A stretch of DNA of 64,000 nucleotides from contig NZ_CP069421.1 of NCBI RefSeq assembly GCF_018118585.1, forward strand, positions 2,976,001 through 3,040,000, given 5' to 3'. The DNA comes from Aristaeella lactis. GTDB taxonomy: Bacteria; Bacillota; Clostridia; Christensenellales; Aristaeellaceae. Positions 26,288 to 34,451 of this stretch are shown here, in pieces; the first letter of the stretch is position 1; every line of letters starts with the position of its first letter. Position numbers and translations under genes: made by a program. A model generated the notes under the pieces. That model saw only the letters and a list, made by a program, of their open reading frames with translations. It did not search any database and was not told the DNA's origin.

Positions 26288-27136
26288 TCATATATCCATG
26301 CTAATCAGACAATCTCTTATCTGTTTCATTGTTGTATTTTTTTCTTTTAATCTTTGGAGAAAAAAGTCATATTTTTTATCCCAATTATGGCAATAGGTTG
26401 AAGCAAGATGCATAAAAGTTTTTGATTTTTCCACGGGAATTGATTCTATGAATAATAAATGATCTTTATCCCATTTACATAGAACAAATGTATAATCATA
26501 GAAAAAGGAGAAGAATGTATCTAGTGACTCATATTGTTTTGATCTATATTGAAGTGATTCAGAGAAATTATTATTCAATAATTTCACAATAGTAAGAATA
26601 TCATTTTTAGAATTACCAGGCGTTTCAAATCTAAACCTAAAAGGGAAAAGCAATAGAAGATTTTTGTTTGTATTAAGTGTATCCAAATATTCACTTATGT
26701 CGTTTTCTAATCCTTGAACACGTGTTTTTTTGTTTTGTATCATCATTAATTCTTCAATAGATAGTCCTCTAATTGCTTGTGCTAAACGTGTATAAGTCAT
26801 AGGGCCTGTGTTTTTAGACGCGCAATGTGCATACAGTCCTTTTGTCATAATGACAATTTGCTCTGAACGTGTACTTATTGCTTGTAAATGGGTTTTACTC
26901 GCAATTAGTTTGAAGTCTAGTCCATAATCCGCAGAATAAGCATCACATTGCCCGTTATTTTCATTATCTGGTGGTATAAATGGTGCTTTGAAATGCTGAT
27001 GAAACCAAACTGAATGATTTATCATTTCAAGTAAATATTTTTCGTAATTGCAATCAATATCGCCTTTGACGTAATTCTTTATGATGAGAGGTGCTTCTAG
27101 TGAGGGACAATGAAGATCGCTTTTGTTTTCTATCAT
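26288..27136 (-). CDS. Uncharacterised protein with a PD-(D/E)xK-like motif, 282 aa
   Basis: I do not recognise a named family. The motif CDAYSADYGLDFKLIASKT (Asp65, then Asp74-Phe-Lys76) looks like a PD-(D/E)xK active site. The region EQIVIMTKGLYAH and a helical, Leu-rich middle follow; the C-terminus is basic and rich in aromatic residues (FFSFFYDYTFVLCKWDKDHL). There is no signal peptide or membrane helix. It lies 118 bases upstream of the AIPR gene on the same strand, so the two may work together. AT-rich composition agrees with horizontal transfer. Confidence 0.6.
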   Translation of the reverse strand: MIENKSDLHCPSLEAPLIIKNYVKGDIDCNYEKYLLEMINHSVWFHQHFKAPFIPPDNENNGQCDAYSADYGLDFKLIASKTHLQAISTRSEQIVIMTKGLYAHCASKNTGPMTYTRLAQAIRGLSIEELMMIQNKKTRVQGLENDISEYLDTLNTNKNLLLLFPFRFRFETPGNSKNDILTIVKLLNNNFSESLQYRSKQYESLDTFFSFFYDYTFVLCKWDKDHLLFIESIPVEKSKTFMHLASTYCHNWDKKYDFFLQRLKEKNTTMKQIRDCLISMDI

Positions 27137-27530
27137 TTTTCATGCCCAACCCTTTTATATTTTCATGATAATATTATCATAAAAAGTTTAAGCCTGAAAG
27201 GGAAAAGGAATACCGAGAATAAAGGGATGAATGGTGAATAGATTATCGTTTAATATACTCTTTAAAGATCTGGCAACCGTATTTGATCTTTTGTATTTGA
27301 TCCTCATGTATAATGAACGCGACTCAAACACAACGGAATACGCCTATTAAAAAGCCACCTATAATTTAAGTCCCACCTTTGGCACGATATAAAAACCTTG
27401 TAAATGATTACTTACAGGGATTTTTGATTTTGTAGTTGTTGCTGTTTTTCAGATGCTTATGATATGCTATTCTTATACACATGCTATAATTACTTACACA
27501 TGAGGATATATATAAAAAGAGGTGATATCC
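27137..27530. other. Non-coding junction between the two island segments
   Basis: No gene is seen. The stretch 27265-27388 is about 70 percent alike, by eye, to 33005-33129 and ends in the tRNA-3'-end core B. After it, CCTTGTAA and TTACTTACAGGG followed by ATTTTT resemble a decayed tRNA terminator. A possible -10 (TATAAT, 27484-27489) serves the gene at 27531. Confidence 0.55.
27365..27385 (+). repeat. Attachment-site-like core B
   Basis: TTTAAGTCCCACCTTTGGCAC differs from tRNA core A at three positions and from core C at two. It divides the island into two segments. Confidence 0.75.
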
Positions 27531-29654
27531 ATGCAAGAGGGAATGTGTGATGAAAAGAGCTTGCAATCGGTATATCCTTCTTTAGCAGCACAATGGCATC
27601 CAACAAAAAATGGGGATTTGACTCCCGATAAAATAAGTGCTGGATCGGGTAAAAAAGTCTGGTGGTGTGATAGCTTTGGTCATGAATGGAGCAGTTCTGT
27701 TAATAATAGAGCTAAAGGAAGCGGATGCCCTTATTGTAATGGGAAATTACCTGTCAAAGGTCAAACAGATTTGGGGACTACCAATCCACTCTTGGCCTCT
27801 GAATGGCACCCGACGAGAAACGCTCCACTAAAACCTGAAGACATAAAAGAGTACTCAAACAGGAAGGTATGGTGGATCTGTTCGCAAGGGCATGAGTGGC
27901 AGGAACAGGTTTCTAATCGAAGCAGTGGTAATGGTTGCCCAATTTGTGCTGGAAAGAAAGTGCTTCCTGGATATAATGATCTTCAAACAACACATCCTGA
28001 TTTAGCTGCGGAATGGCATCCTACAAAAAACGGGGAGGATACTCCCGATGTGATAAGCTATGGATCCAAGAAAAAGGTATGGTGGAGAGATCAATTTGGC
28101 CATGAGTGGTGCTGTGCAGTTTATAGCAGATCTTCTGGCAACGGGTGCCCATATTGTAGCGGTAAGCTACCGATTAAAGGGCAAACGGATCTTGCGACAA
28201 CAAATCCCTCGTTGGCTCTCGAATGGCATCCAACGAAAAACTTGCCATTAATGCCTTATGATATAAAAGAGCATTCAGATAAAAAAGTATGGTGGATCTG
28301 TTCGCAAGGGCATGAATGGCAGGAACAAGTTGGCAATCGAAGCAATGGTAATGGCTGCCCATTCTGTGCCGGAAAGAAAGTGCTTCCTGGCTATAATGAT
28401 CTTCAAACAACACATCCTGATTTGGCAGCTGAATGGCATCCGGTAAAAAACGGATTTCTGACACCAAATATGGTTAGTGCCGGTGCCGAAAAAAGGGTAT
28501 GGTGGCTAGGGAAATGTGGCCATGAATGGGAAAGCTTGCTCTATAGTCGCAAAGCAGGTAGAGGATGCCCTATTTGTCGTGGATTGATGGTGTTGAAAGG
28601 CTTTAATGATCTTGATTCACAAAGCCCAGATATAGCGGCTGAATGGCATCCGACAAAGAACAAAGATTTGACACCAGACGCAGTTACCACTATGTCCGAA
28701 AAAAAGATATGGTGGCAATGCGTGTATGGCCATGAATGGAAAGCATCTGTTTCGACTAGAAGCCAAGGTCATGACTGTCCAGTCTGTGCAAGAAGATATC
28801 ATACATCTCTGCCGGAACAAGTTGTATTCTTCTATCTGAAGAGAGTGTTTCCTGATGCAATAAATGGATATCGGGATATTTTTATTGGGCCCATGGAAAT
28901 TGATATCTTTTTGCCGTCCATTTCAACAGGAATTGAATATGATGGTATAGCGTGGCATAAGGGTAATGATAAGTCCGCAAGCGACAAACGAAAATATAAC
29001 ATTTGCCACGAAAAAGGAATACGACTGATTCGTATCCGTGAATTTGAACAGGAAAATACTGTAAAAGTTTGTGATGCTTTGATACAGATAAATCCTGATC
29101 CAACATATGCTGAGCTTGATGCAATGCTCCATACACTTTTCCAGATACTGGCGATTTTTGAACCGGACATTTCTACAGAAAGAGATATTAATGATATACG
29201 CAGCAGTTATATGCAGGTTATACAGAGCAATTCATTAGCTCAGAAATATCCGGCAATAGCTAAGCAATGGCATCCAGCCAGGAATGGGAAGCTTCTTCCT
29301 GAAATGTTTGCGGCTAGATCAAATGTTCGTGTATGGTGGATATGCGAAAAAGGACATGAATGGCAGTCTTCACCAAACGATCGTGTAGGGGGATATGGGT
29401 GCCCTTATTGTACAAATCAAAAAGTACTTCCCGGTTATAATGATCTGGCGACAACAAATCCGGAACTAGCAAAAGAATGGCATCCAACCAAGAACGGAGA
29501 CTTGACTCCTCAGATGATTCCTGCCGGCACAGAAAAGAAGGTATGGTGGAAGTGCGATAAAGGGCATGAATGGCAGGCTATTGTCTATTCCCGAAACAAG
29601 GGTAAGGGTTGCCCGATTTGTGCACAACAAAAAAGGGGCAGAGAAAAACACTGA
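27531..29654 (+). CDS. Eight-repeat zinc-ribbon protein with an embedded Vsr-like endonuclease domain
   Basis: A 707-residue protein. Eight units of about 66 residues share the pattern L-A-x-E-W-H-P-T-x-N, then K-V-W-W, G-H-E-W and G-C-P-x-C. This is the zinc-ribbon/treble-clef repeat seen in many uncharacterised bacterial proteins. Six units fill residues 15-420. Then comes a distinct domain (about 424-510) with EQVVFFYLKRVFPDA, PMEIDIFLPS, GIEYDGIAWH and KGIRLIRIREFEQ, the layout of Vsr-type and related PD-(D/E)xK nucleases. Two more repeats close the protein. ATG 27531 follows AGAGGTGAT. The repeats probably bind nucleic acid. First gene of the second island segment. Confidence 0.8.
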   Translation: MQEGMCDEKSLQSVYPSLAAQWHPTKNGDLTPDKISAGSGKKVWWCDSFGHEWSSSVNNRAKGSGCPYCNGKLPVKGQTDLGTTNPLLASEWHPTRNAPLKPEDIKEYSNRKVWWICSQGHEWQEQVSNRSSGNGCPICAGKKVLPGYNDLQTTHPDLAAEWHPTKNGEDTPDVISYGSKKKVWWRDQFGHEWCCAVYSRSSGNGCPYCSGKLPIKGQTDLATTNPSLALEWHPTKNLPLMPYDIKEHSDKKVWWICSQGHEWQEQVGNRSNGNGCPFCAGKKVLPGYNDLQTTHPDLAAEWHPVKNGFLTPNMVSAGAEKRVWWLGKCGHEWESLLYSRKAGRGCPICRGLMVLKGFNDLDSQSPDIAAEWHPTKNKDLTPDAVTTMSEKKIWWQCVYGHEWKASVSTRSQGHDCPVCARRYHTSLPEQVVFFYLKRVFPDAINGYRDIFIGPMEIDIFLPSISTGIEYDGIAWHKGNDKSASDKRKYNICHEKGIRLIRIREFEQENTVKVCDALIQINPDPTYAELDAMLHTLFQILAIFEPDISTERDINDIRSSYMQVIQSNSLAQKYPAIAKQWHPARNGKLLPEMFAARSNVRVWWICEKGHEWQSSPNDRVGGYGCPYCTNQKVLPGYNDLATTNPELAKEWHPTKNGDLTPQMIPAGTEKKVWWKCDKGHEWQAIVYSRNKGKGCPICAQQKRGREKH

Positions 29655-29762
29655 TAGCGAGATCAAGACATGAAAAAAGTATGCTATCCGTTATGAGCTC
29701 TTTATCTGCTGTATTGGTGTTCTGAAAAAACAGTAAAAGTATATTGCTATCGTATGCAACCT

Positions 29763-29791
29763 TTGATACACAATATAAAATATGGTATTAT
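29763..29791 (+). promoter_or_regulatory. Promoter of the island operon 29892-32963
   Basis: TTGATA (29763-29768), 17-base spacer, TATTAT (29786-29791). The rest of 29655-29891 shows nothing else. Confidence 0.65.
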
Positions 29792-29891
29792 GACATAAAT
29801 CATAAAATATATGTTTTCTATCTCTGTGCTTTAGAGCCCTATATTATGGGTATACGTGAAAATATTGAATATGGTCTAGGGAGGTTTGTTT

Positions 29892-30383
29892 ATGGAACAG
29901 TTATCCATGTTTGAAGGTGGACCTTCTTTTCCAATGTCATATGATGATATTGATTCATTGTATAAACAGTATATCTTTGAAGGAGAAACGGATAACGATG
30001 TTTTTACTTCATCGGAAGTTAAAAATGGTCGCAGTTATTTTTTCTATGGACAAAAGGTGTTTGAGTTTATTCCGGGTGATAACGATCAAGCGCGGTTGAA
30101 AATAATGGGAGAAGATAAGAAACCCATTACATTAAAACCGAATAACACAGCTGCAAACGAATTGGAGAAGTGTCTTCAAGCATTAAAGACAAAGAAGCAG
30201 CGCATCTTCCGTAATCTTATATCGGACACCTTTGGATGCTGCAACGATTTTAATAGGTGTTCAGATGCAAAGGAATGCATACACAAGGATGACCGATTTT
30301 ATAATGGCTGTATGTACCGCACAAATCTTGAAGCTGGCCGTATCTTCTATGGAAAAAACAAGAATGCGGGGGCTGATATATGA
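29892..30383 (+). CDS. Uncharacterised Cys-rich protein, 163 aa
   Basis: Not recognised as a named family. The N-terminal 90 residues are acidic and mixed. The C-terminal part carries a compact cysteine motif, FGCCNDFNRCSDAKECIH (Cys116, 117, 123, 129), followed by GCMYRTNLEAGRIFYGKN with Cys140; this could bind zinc or an iron-sulfur cluster. ATG 29892 follows AGGGAGG at 7 bases. Its stop overlaps the start of the exonuclease gene (ATGA), so the two are translationally coupled and likely act together. Confidence 0.7.
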   Translation: MEQLSMFEGGPSFPMSYDDIDSLYKQYIFEGETDNDVFTSSEVKNGRSYFFYGQKVFEFIPGDNDQARLKIMGEDKKPITLKPNNTAANELEKCLQALKTKKQRIFRNLISDTFGCCNDFNRCSDAKECIHKDDRFYNGCMYRTNLEAGRIFYGKNKNAGADI

Positions 30384-31285
30384 AGATACTGCTTTATGAT
30401 GTTGAAACGGCTCAGGCGAAAAATGTTGGTTCTATATGTGCTGTAGGCTGGCAGTTGCTTGATAATGATGTGCTGGTTAACAAGGGATATTCCTTGATAA
30501 ATCCTCATTGTGCCTTCAGCAAAACAAATGTAGCCATACATGGTATAACAGCAGCTGATGTGGAAGATGCCCCTTGTTTTGCTGAGTATTGGGAGTCAAC
30601 ATTAAAAGATATGATGGCTTCTTCTCTTGTGATTGCGCATAATGCCGGATTTGACCTATCTGCAACAGAGCAGGCACTTTATCTGGCAGGAGTGGAAGAT
30701 CCAGGGATTTTTTATCTGGATAGTCTCGCTTTGATTAAAAACATAGTAAAGGCTCCTTCATATAAATTATGTGATCTTGCTGCAATGATTGGTTATGAAT
30801 ATCAGGTACATAACGCAGCTGCAGATGTAGATGCGCTGGCACATGTTTTGTTTCATATAAGAGACCATTTTGAAATGGAAGATCTTGCAGCGCTTATTGC
30901 TCGCATCCCTGTCCGGGCGGAACATACAAAGACAAACACATTTATACCACATGATATTGTCCCGGAAACAACCTTTCCGGTGCATTCGCATTGCCGGGAA
31001 GATGTCGAGGTACAGGATGGGAAAATAGCAGGCTTAAAAATCTGTATCACTGGAGATATAAAGGGCTATGAGCGAGCTGATTTGGAAAAGCTAATAATGA
31101 TTCATGGCGGCAGAGCCATGACATCTGTATCAGGGAAAACAGACTACCTTGTTGTAGGCGTTTATCCTGATTATGGACCTGGTTTTATCTCCGGCAAACA
31201 GAAAAAGGCCATGGAGATAATTGAACAGGGAGGGAAAATACGGATTTTATCGCCAGAAGAGTTTTTTCTGTTAATTGGTAATTGA
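30380..31285 (+). CDS. DnaQ-like 3'-5' exonuclease fused to a BRCT domain
   Basis: A 301-residue protein. The DEDDh active site is complete: Asp7 and Glu9 (YDVETA), Asp92 (AHNAGFD), His144 and Asp149 (HNAAADVDAL). A linker leads to a C-terminal BRCT domain (about 215-300; LKICITGDIKGYERADL, then TSVSGKTDYLVVG). This order also occurs in some stand-alone DnaQ-family nucleases with unknown roles. BRCT domains often bind DNA ends or nicks. The start overlaps the Cys-rich gene and the RX5H protein follows 34 bases downstream. Confidence 0.85.
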   Translation: MKILLYDVETAQAKNVGSICAVGWQLLDNDVLVNKGYSLINPHCAFSKTNVAIHGITAADVEDAPCFAEYWESTLKDMMASSLVIAHNAGFDLSATEQALYLAGVEDPGIFYLDSLALIKNIVKAPSYKLCDLAAMIGYEYQVHNAAADVDALAHVLFHIRDHFEMEDLAALIARIPVRAEHTKTNTFIPHDIVPETTFPVHSHCREDVEVQDGKIAGLKICITGDIKGYERADLEKLIMIHGGRAMTSVSGKTDYLVVGVYPDYGPGFISGKQKKAMEIIEQGGKIRILSPEEFFLLIGN

Positions 31286-31319
31286 TATATATTATGTGAA
31301 AGAATTGGAGAATCTTTTT

Positions 31320-32963
31320 ATGACAGCAAAAGAGTATTATTATCAGGAAGATAATGTTGAGTATATAAAAAATACACTAGGAACGGAACAATGGATACAA
31401 ATAGCAGGTAGGAGAACAATAAACAATTCTGATGCTGCATTTTGGTGCGGATTGGTTGATGCAGAGCAGGTTTTAGCAATTAAAGAAGGGGCATCTTGGG
31501 ACATTGGCCGCGGAACAAGTGCGTATCCAGGTTTCGAACAAGCTGAGGGAAAAACAGTATATAAAAAGTGTTTGTTAGACGATGGGTATGAACCTATCAT
31601 TTTTGATCGTGAGTTTTATGGCGTTCGACCGGACTATATAGAGATATCACAGGAATTCATCTTGCTAAACAATTTATATTGGGACTTAAAAAAGAATGGT
31701 TTTTATGCAATTCATAATAATGGGGAATGTGAACCAGTTATCAAATATGAAGATGAAGATAGTATATATATAAGATCTACATACCTATATAAATATGCAG
31801 CTGCTAAACAAAAATACATAGTTCTGTTTTATGATATACGCACTGAATTGCCTGGCTCATTAAGTGAAAATGGTCTTGAACCCTTTGATAAAGACTATAC
31901 GGATGAATTCATCAGGTATGGTCTTTGGGGGAATGAATTATCATCATTACCAAGGAACAAGAGTTATAGCGTTCTTATGGGAAAGAAACTCTTCCCGCCT
32001 ATGAATATTGAGAAGTGTGGTTACTGGCCTTTTGAACCAGAAAAGGAATACGAGGACTTTATTATAGGTGAAGCTCCAACGGGTGAAAAGATAACTCATT
32101 CCTGTGATCCTAATACGCTGAATAATTTCTTTAATTCAAATCCTGATGAGCCTTTATATTTCACACCTGTTTTTTTCCGTAGGGAAGTGCTACAAAAATA
32201 TATATCAAAATCGGAACTGTATAAGATAACAGACGGGCGAATAACTTGCGGATCATTTTGGAGTATGGAAATAGACAATCATCATACGGATTCTGATATT
32301 ATTTCTGCTTTTCTGGGGGATTTGGGTACCTATCTGCCTGAAGAAGAACAAAAAGTATGGAAGATTTATAATATCATCAGCGATGAAGGAATCAGTGAAG
32401 TGACATATAAAAGAGATTTTCTATGCACATTTGTTGATTCAAATATGGAAGATCATCGATTTATTGCAAATTATATAGAATTAAATGAAAAATGGGAACA
32501 ACAATTTGGCTGGCCACTATTCCTTTCATTGTCTGTTTCAGATGATTATAATTTTAATGGCATCCGGATTCCAGTGGTAAACAGTCAACAAGAGTTTGAT
32601 AATCTTGTGTTATCGCTTGTAAAGGTATTAATTGATTCTTTGAACGAAAAGGTCATAATTAGGGAAGCTAATGTACCAGATGATGAAAAAAATTCGCTTA
32701 AGGGCATCGGAAAGCTTGAAGCTTGGATATATGCCAAAGGTGCCAAAGGGTTTGAAGATCATATAAAATTTCTTCGGGATTTACAGGAACTTCGATCTAC
32801 AGGAACTGGTCACCGAAAAGGGAAAGGATATGAAAAAATCTCTGAGGTTTTTCAACTGAATGAAAAAACTTATGCCGATGTGTTTACAGATATACTTAGG
32901 AAAGCGAATCAATTCTTGGTTTGCATGAAGGAAACTTTTTTGGAGAATGTTGATTTGTCATAA
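31320..32963 (+). CDS. Large uncharacterised protein with a C-terminal RX5H (HEPN-like) motif, 547 aa
   Basis: A soluble 547-residue protein whose family I cannot name. The N-terminal two thirds hold recurring aromatic motifs, including LYFTPVFFRREVLQKY and ITCGSFWSMEIDNHHTD, then LGDLGTYLPEEEQKVWK, a combination I believe occurs in other unassigned bacterial proteins. Near the C-terminus LQELRSTGTGHRKGKGYEK has Arg492 and His498 spaced as in the RX4-6H site of HEPN ribonucleases, within a helical region. ATG 31320 follows GGAGA; an upstream in-frame GTG-like start would overlap the exonuclease gene. An RNase toxin role is inference from one motif. Confidence 0.62.
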   Translation: MTAKEYYYQEDNVEYIKNTLGTEQWIQIAGRRTINNSDAAFWCGLVDAEQVLAIKEGASWDIGRGTSAYPGFEQAEGKTVYKKCLLDDGYEPIIFDREFYGVRPDYIEISQEFILLNNLYWDLKKNGFYAIHNNGECEPVIKYEDEDSIYIRSTYLYKYAAAKQKYIVLFYDIRTELPGSLSENGLEPFDKDYTDEFIRYGLWGNELSSLPRNKSYSVLMGKKLFPPMNIEKCGYWPFEPEKEYEDFIIGEAPTGEKITHSCDPNTLNNFFNSNPDEPLYFTPVFFRREVLQKYISKSELYKITDGRITCGSFWSMEIDNHHTDSDIISAFLGDLGTYLPEEEQKVWKIYNIISDEGISEVTYKRDFLCTFVDSNMEDHRFIANYIELNEKWEQQFGWPLFLSLSVSDDYNFNGIRIPVVNSQQEFDNLVLSLVKVLIDSLNEKVIIREANVPDDEKNSLKGIGKLEAWIYAKGAKGFEDHIKFLRDLQELRSTGTGHRKGKGYEKISEVFQLNEKTYADVFTDILRKANQFLVCMKETFLENVDLS

Positions 32964-33105
32964 AGAAGCAGATAATGATTTATACCCTTAAGTTTACCCT
33001 TTACAGATCCGAAGATCCCATTTGACCTTTTATATATTTGACTATAATGTATGGGATAAAAGGCTCAGATACAAGGAAATATGCCTATTTACAGGCCCCC
33101 TATAA

Positions 33106-33126
33106 TTCAAGTCCCGCCTTTGGCAC
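33106..33126 (+). repeat. Attachment-site-like core C (right end of the island)
   Basis: TTCAAGTCCCGCCTTTGGCAC differs from the tRNA-Leu 3' end at one position only. The preceding 100 bases match the segment before core B, not the tRNA. Confidence 0.8.
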
Positions 33127-33133
33127 GATATAA

Positions 33134-33166
33134 AGCCCTGTGAACTCAAGTTCACAGGGCTGTTCT
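33134..33166. terminator. Hairpin after core C
   Basis: AGCCCTGTGAACT and AGTTCACAGGGCT are perfect complements separated by CA, followed by GTTCTT. It can serve the MerR gene in reverse; its place after the tRNA-like core parallels the hairpin after the intact tRNA. Confidence 0.6.
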
Positions 33167-33197
33167 TATGTGCTGTTATAGACGGATTTTCTGGGTT

Positions 33198-34034
33198 TCA
33201 CTCTTTTTCCTTTTTTTCAACCAGCACCCAGAAGTGATTCTTTCCGTCTTCAGACTTTGTCACATTGCAGCCAAAGTTAGGATTGGCCTTGCGGGTTTCC
33301 ATCCGCTTTGTCGCATTCCGCGCGAGTATTACGGCGAGGACTGTGGCCAATGACATCTGGTTCTCTTTCTCTTCAGAGAAGGCAAAGAGCAGCATGTATT
33401 CTTTCCCGTCATCAGGGACAGTAAACCGGTCCATGACCTCCCGTACATGCTCCCATCCGTGCTGTTCACAGAGCACTTCATAGTCCGGGCTGTTCAGGAT
33501 ATCCAGGTATTCCGGCTCTTCTTCAGGCTGTACTCCATCGGAAGGCAGATCATAATCAAAATGAATTTCCGACAATTTACGGTTTTCCAGATACCCGGTC
33601 AGGGAGTCCAGAATCTCCTTATATTCTTCTGCGGAGATTCCGAATTCCTCCATCGGATCGTAGTCTTCCGTGAGATTCAGTACTCCTTTGCGGAATTGAC
33701 TTACCTTTTCCTTCATACGATTGACTTCGTCCAGATATGACTGCTGGATTTCCCTGGTTTTCCGGAGACGGTCTTCCTGATCTTTGATCTTTTCCGAGAA
33801 CGCGTTGAACACCGTATCGTTATCGGCATCGAGAAGGCCTTTGATCTCCTCAATGGAGAATCCAGCGATTTGCAGATTTTTGATTTTCACGTACTGCAGG
33901 GCCTGATCCTCATCATAGTACCGGTAGCCGGTAGTGGAATCCACCTTAACCGGTTTCAGCAGATCCACGTGGTCATAGTACCGGATGGTCTTGGGATTAC
34001 AGCCGCACAAACGTGAGAATTCTTTGATTGTCAT
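33198..34034 (-). CDS. MerR family transcriptional regulator
   Basis: A 278-residue regulator. The N-terminal winged helix-turn-helix is typical (TIKEFSRLCGCNPKTIRYYD, then GYRYYDEDQALQYVKI), followed by a long coiled coil (about residues 75-125) and an acidic C-terminal sensor part that ends in a basic tail. No cysteine pattern for a metal sensor is visible, so a small molecule or drug is more likely. The start is ATG 34034 after AAAGGAGGAG. Its own promoter has a 19-base spacer typical of MerR control. The likely target may be itself or the divergently placed gene at 34452. Confidence 0.88.
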   Translation of the reverse strand: MTIKEFSRLCGCNPKTIRYYDHVDLLKPVKVDSTTGYRYYDEDQALQYVKIKNLQIAGFSIEEIKGLLDADNDTVFNAFSEKIKDQEDRLRKTREIQQSYLDEVNRMKEKVSQFRKGVLNLTEDYDPMEEFGISAEEYKEILDSLTGYLENRKLSEIHFDYDLPSDGVQPEEEPEYLDILNSPDYEVLCEQHGWEHVREVMDRFTVPDDGKEYMLLFAFSEEKENQMSLATVLAVILARNATKRMETRKANPNFGCNVTKSEDGKNHFWVLVEKKEKE

Positions 34035-34057
34035 ATCCGGCTCCTCCTTTCAACCAC

Positions 34058-34088
34058 GTTGTATCATTACAGTTCAGGGGAAGGTCAA
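34058..34088 (-). promoter_or_regulatory. MerR-type promoter with 19-bp spacer
   Basis: Minus strand: TTGACC (34088-34083), 19-base spacer, TACAAC (34063-34058). Over-long spacers of 19-20 bp are the mark of promoters that MerR proteins activate by DNA distortion. Confidence 0.6.
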
Positions 34089-34451
34089 CAGCTTTTTCAA
34101 AAAAGTTTTCAGCAGTTTTTGATCGTTACTCATTATAAATGATGAGTGATGAATTGTGAATTGGCGAAGCTTTCTTTGAAGCTGTAAAACATGTAAAGTT
34201 TAAGTAACGTTTTGCCCTGAGGTATGGCGTCTGCCATTCCTGTTGCTTATAATAGCAGTAACCTGTTTGCAAGGGCACTGAACCGTAAGCCGCGGAACGA
34301 AAAATACAGCCTTGTAATTTGCGGATTGCATCCTGTATTATAAAACCTGACGCGTGTATGATAAAACCATAGACCGGGGCAGGTGAAAGCGAGGAAGAAA
34401 AGAACGACGCGGACACCTGCCCCGGTTGATTGATACAGGAGGGGAGAAGCG
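34089..34451. other. Intergenic region between MerR and the zinc-ribbon membrane protein
   Basis: No gene is seen. It holds an AT-rich repeat of the AATTGTGAATT kind at about 34140-34162 and a perfect 13-bp inverted repeat, ACCGGGGCAGGTG (34373-34385) and CACCTGCCCCGGT (34414-34426), whose 28-base loop lies directly before the AGGAGGGGAG binding site of the next gene. The latter could fold in the mRNA leader. Confidence 0.45.

Larger units (their letters stand above)
32964..33197. other. Right boundary region of the island
   Basis: No gene is seen. It contains the diverged repeat 33005-33129 shared with the middle junction, core C, and a terminator-like hairpin directly after it. Confidence 0.55.

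Noticed and set aside
27282-27385. A complete second tRNA gene at the middle junction
   Set aside because: Only the T-loop-to-3'-end part matches a tRNA; acceptor 5' strand, D arm and anticodon arm cannot be formed.
27531-29654. Repetitive DNA in this stretch as a CRISPR array
   Set aside because: The repeats are about 200 bases long, diverged and in frame; they encode zinc-ribbon units of one protein.
30380-31285. DNA polymerase III epsilon (proofreading subunit) for the DnaQ-BRCT protein
   Set aside because: It lies in a foreign island, has a BRCT domain and no polymerase context; only a DnaQ-like exonuclease is supported.
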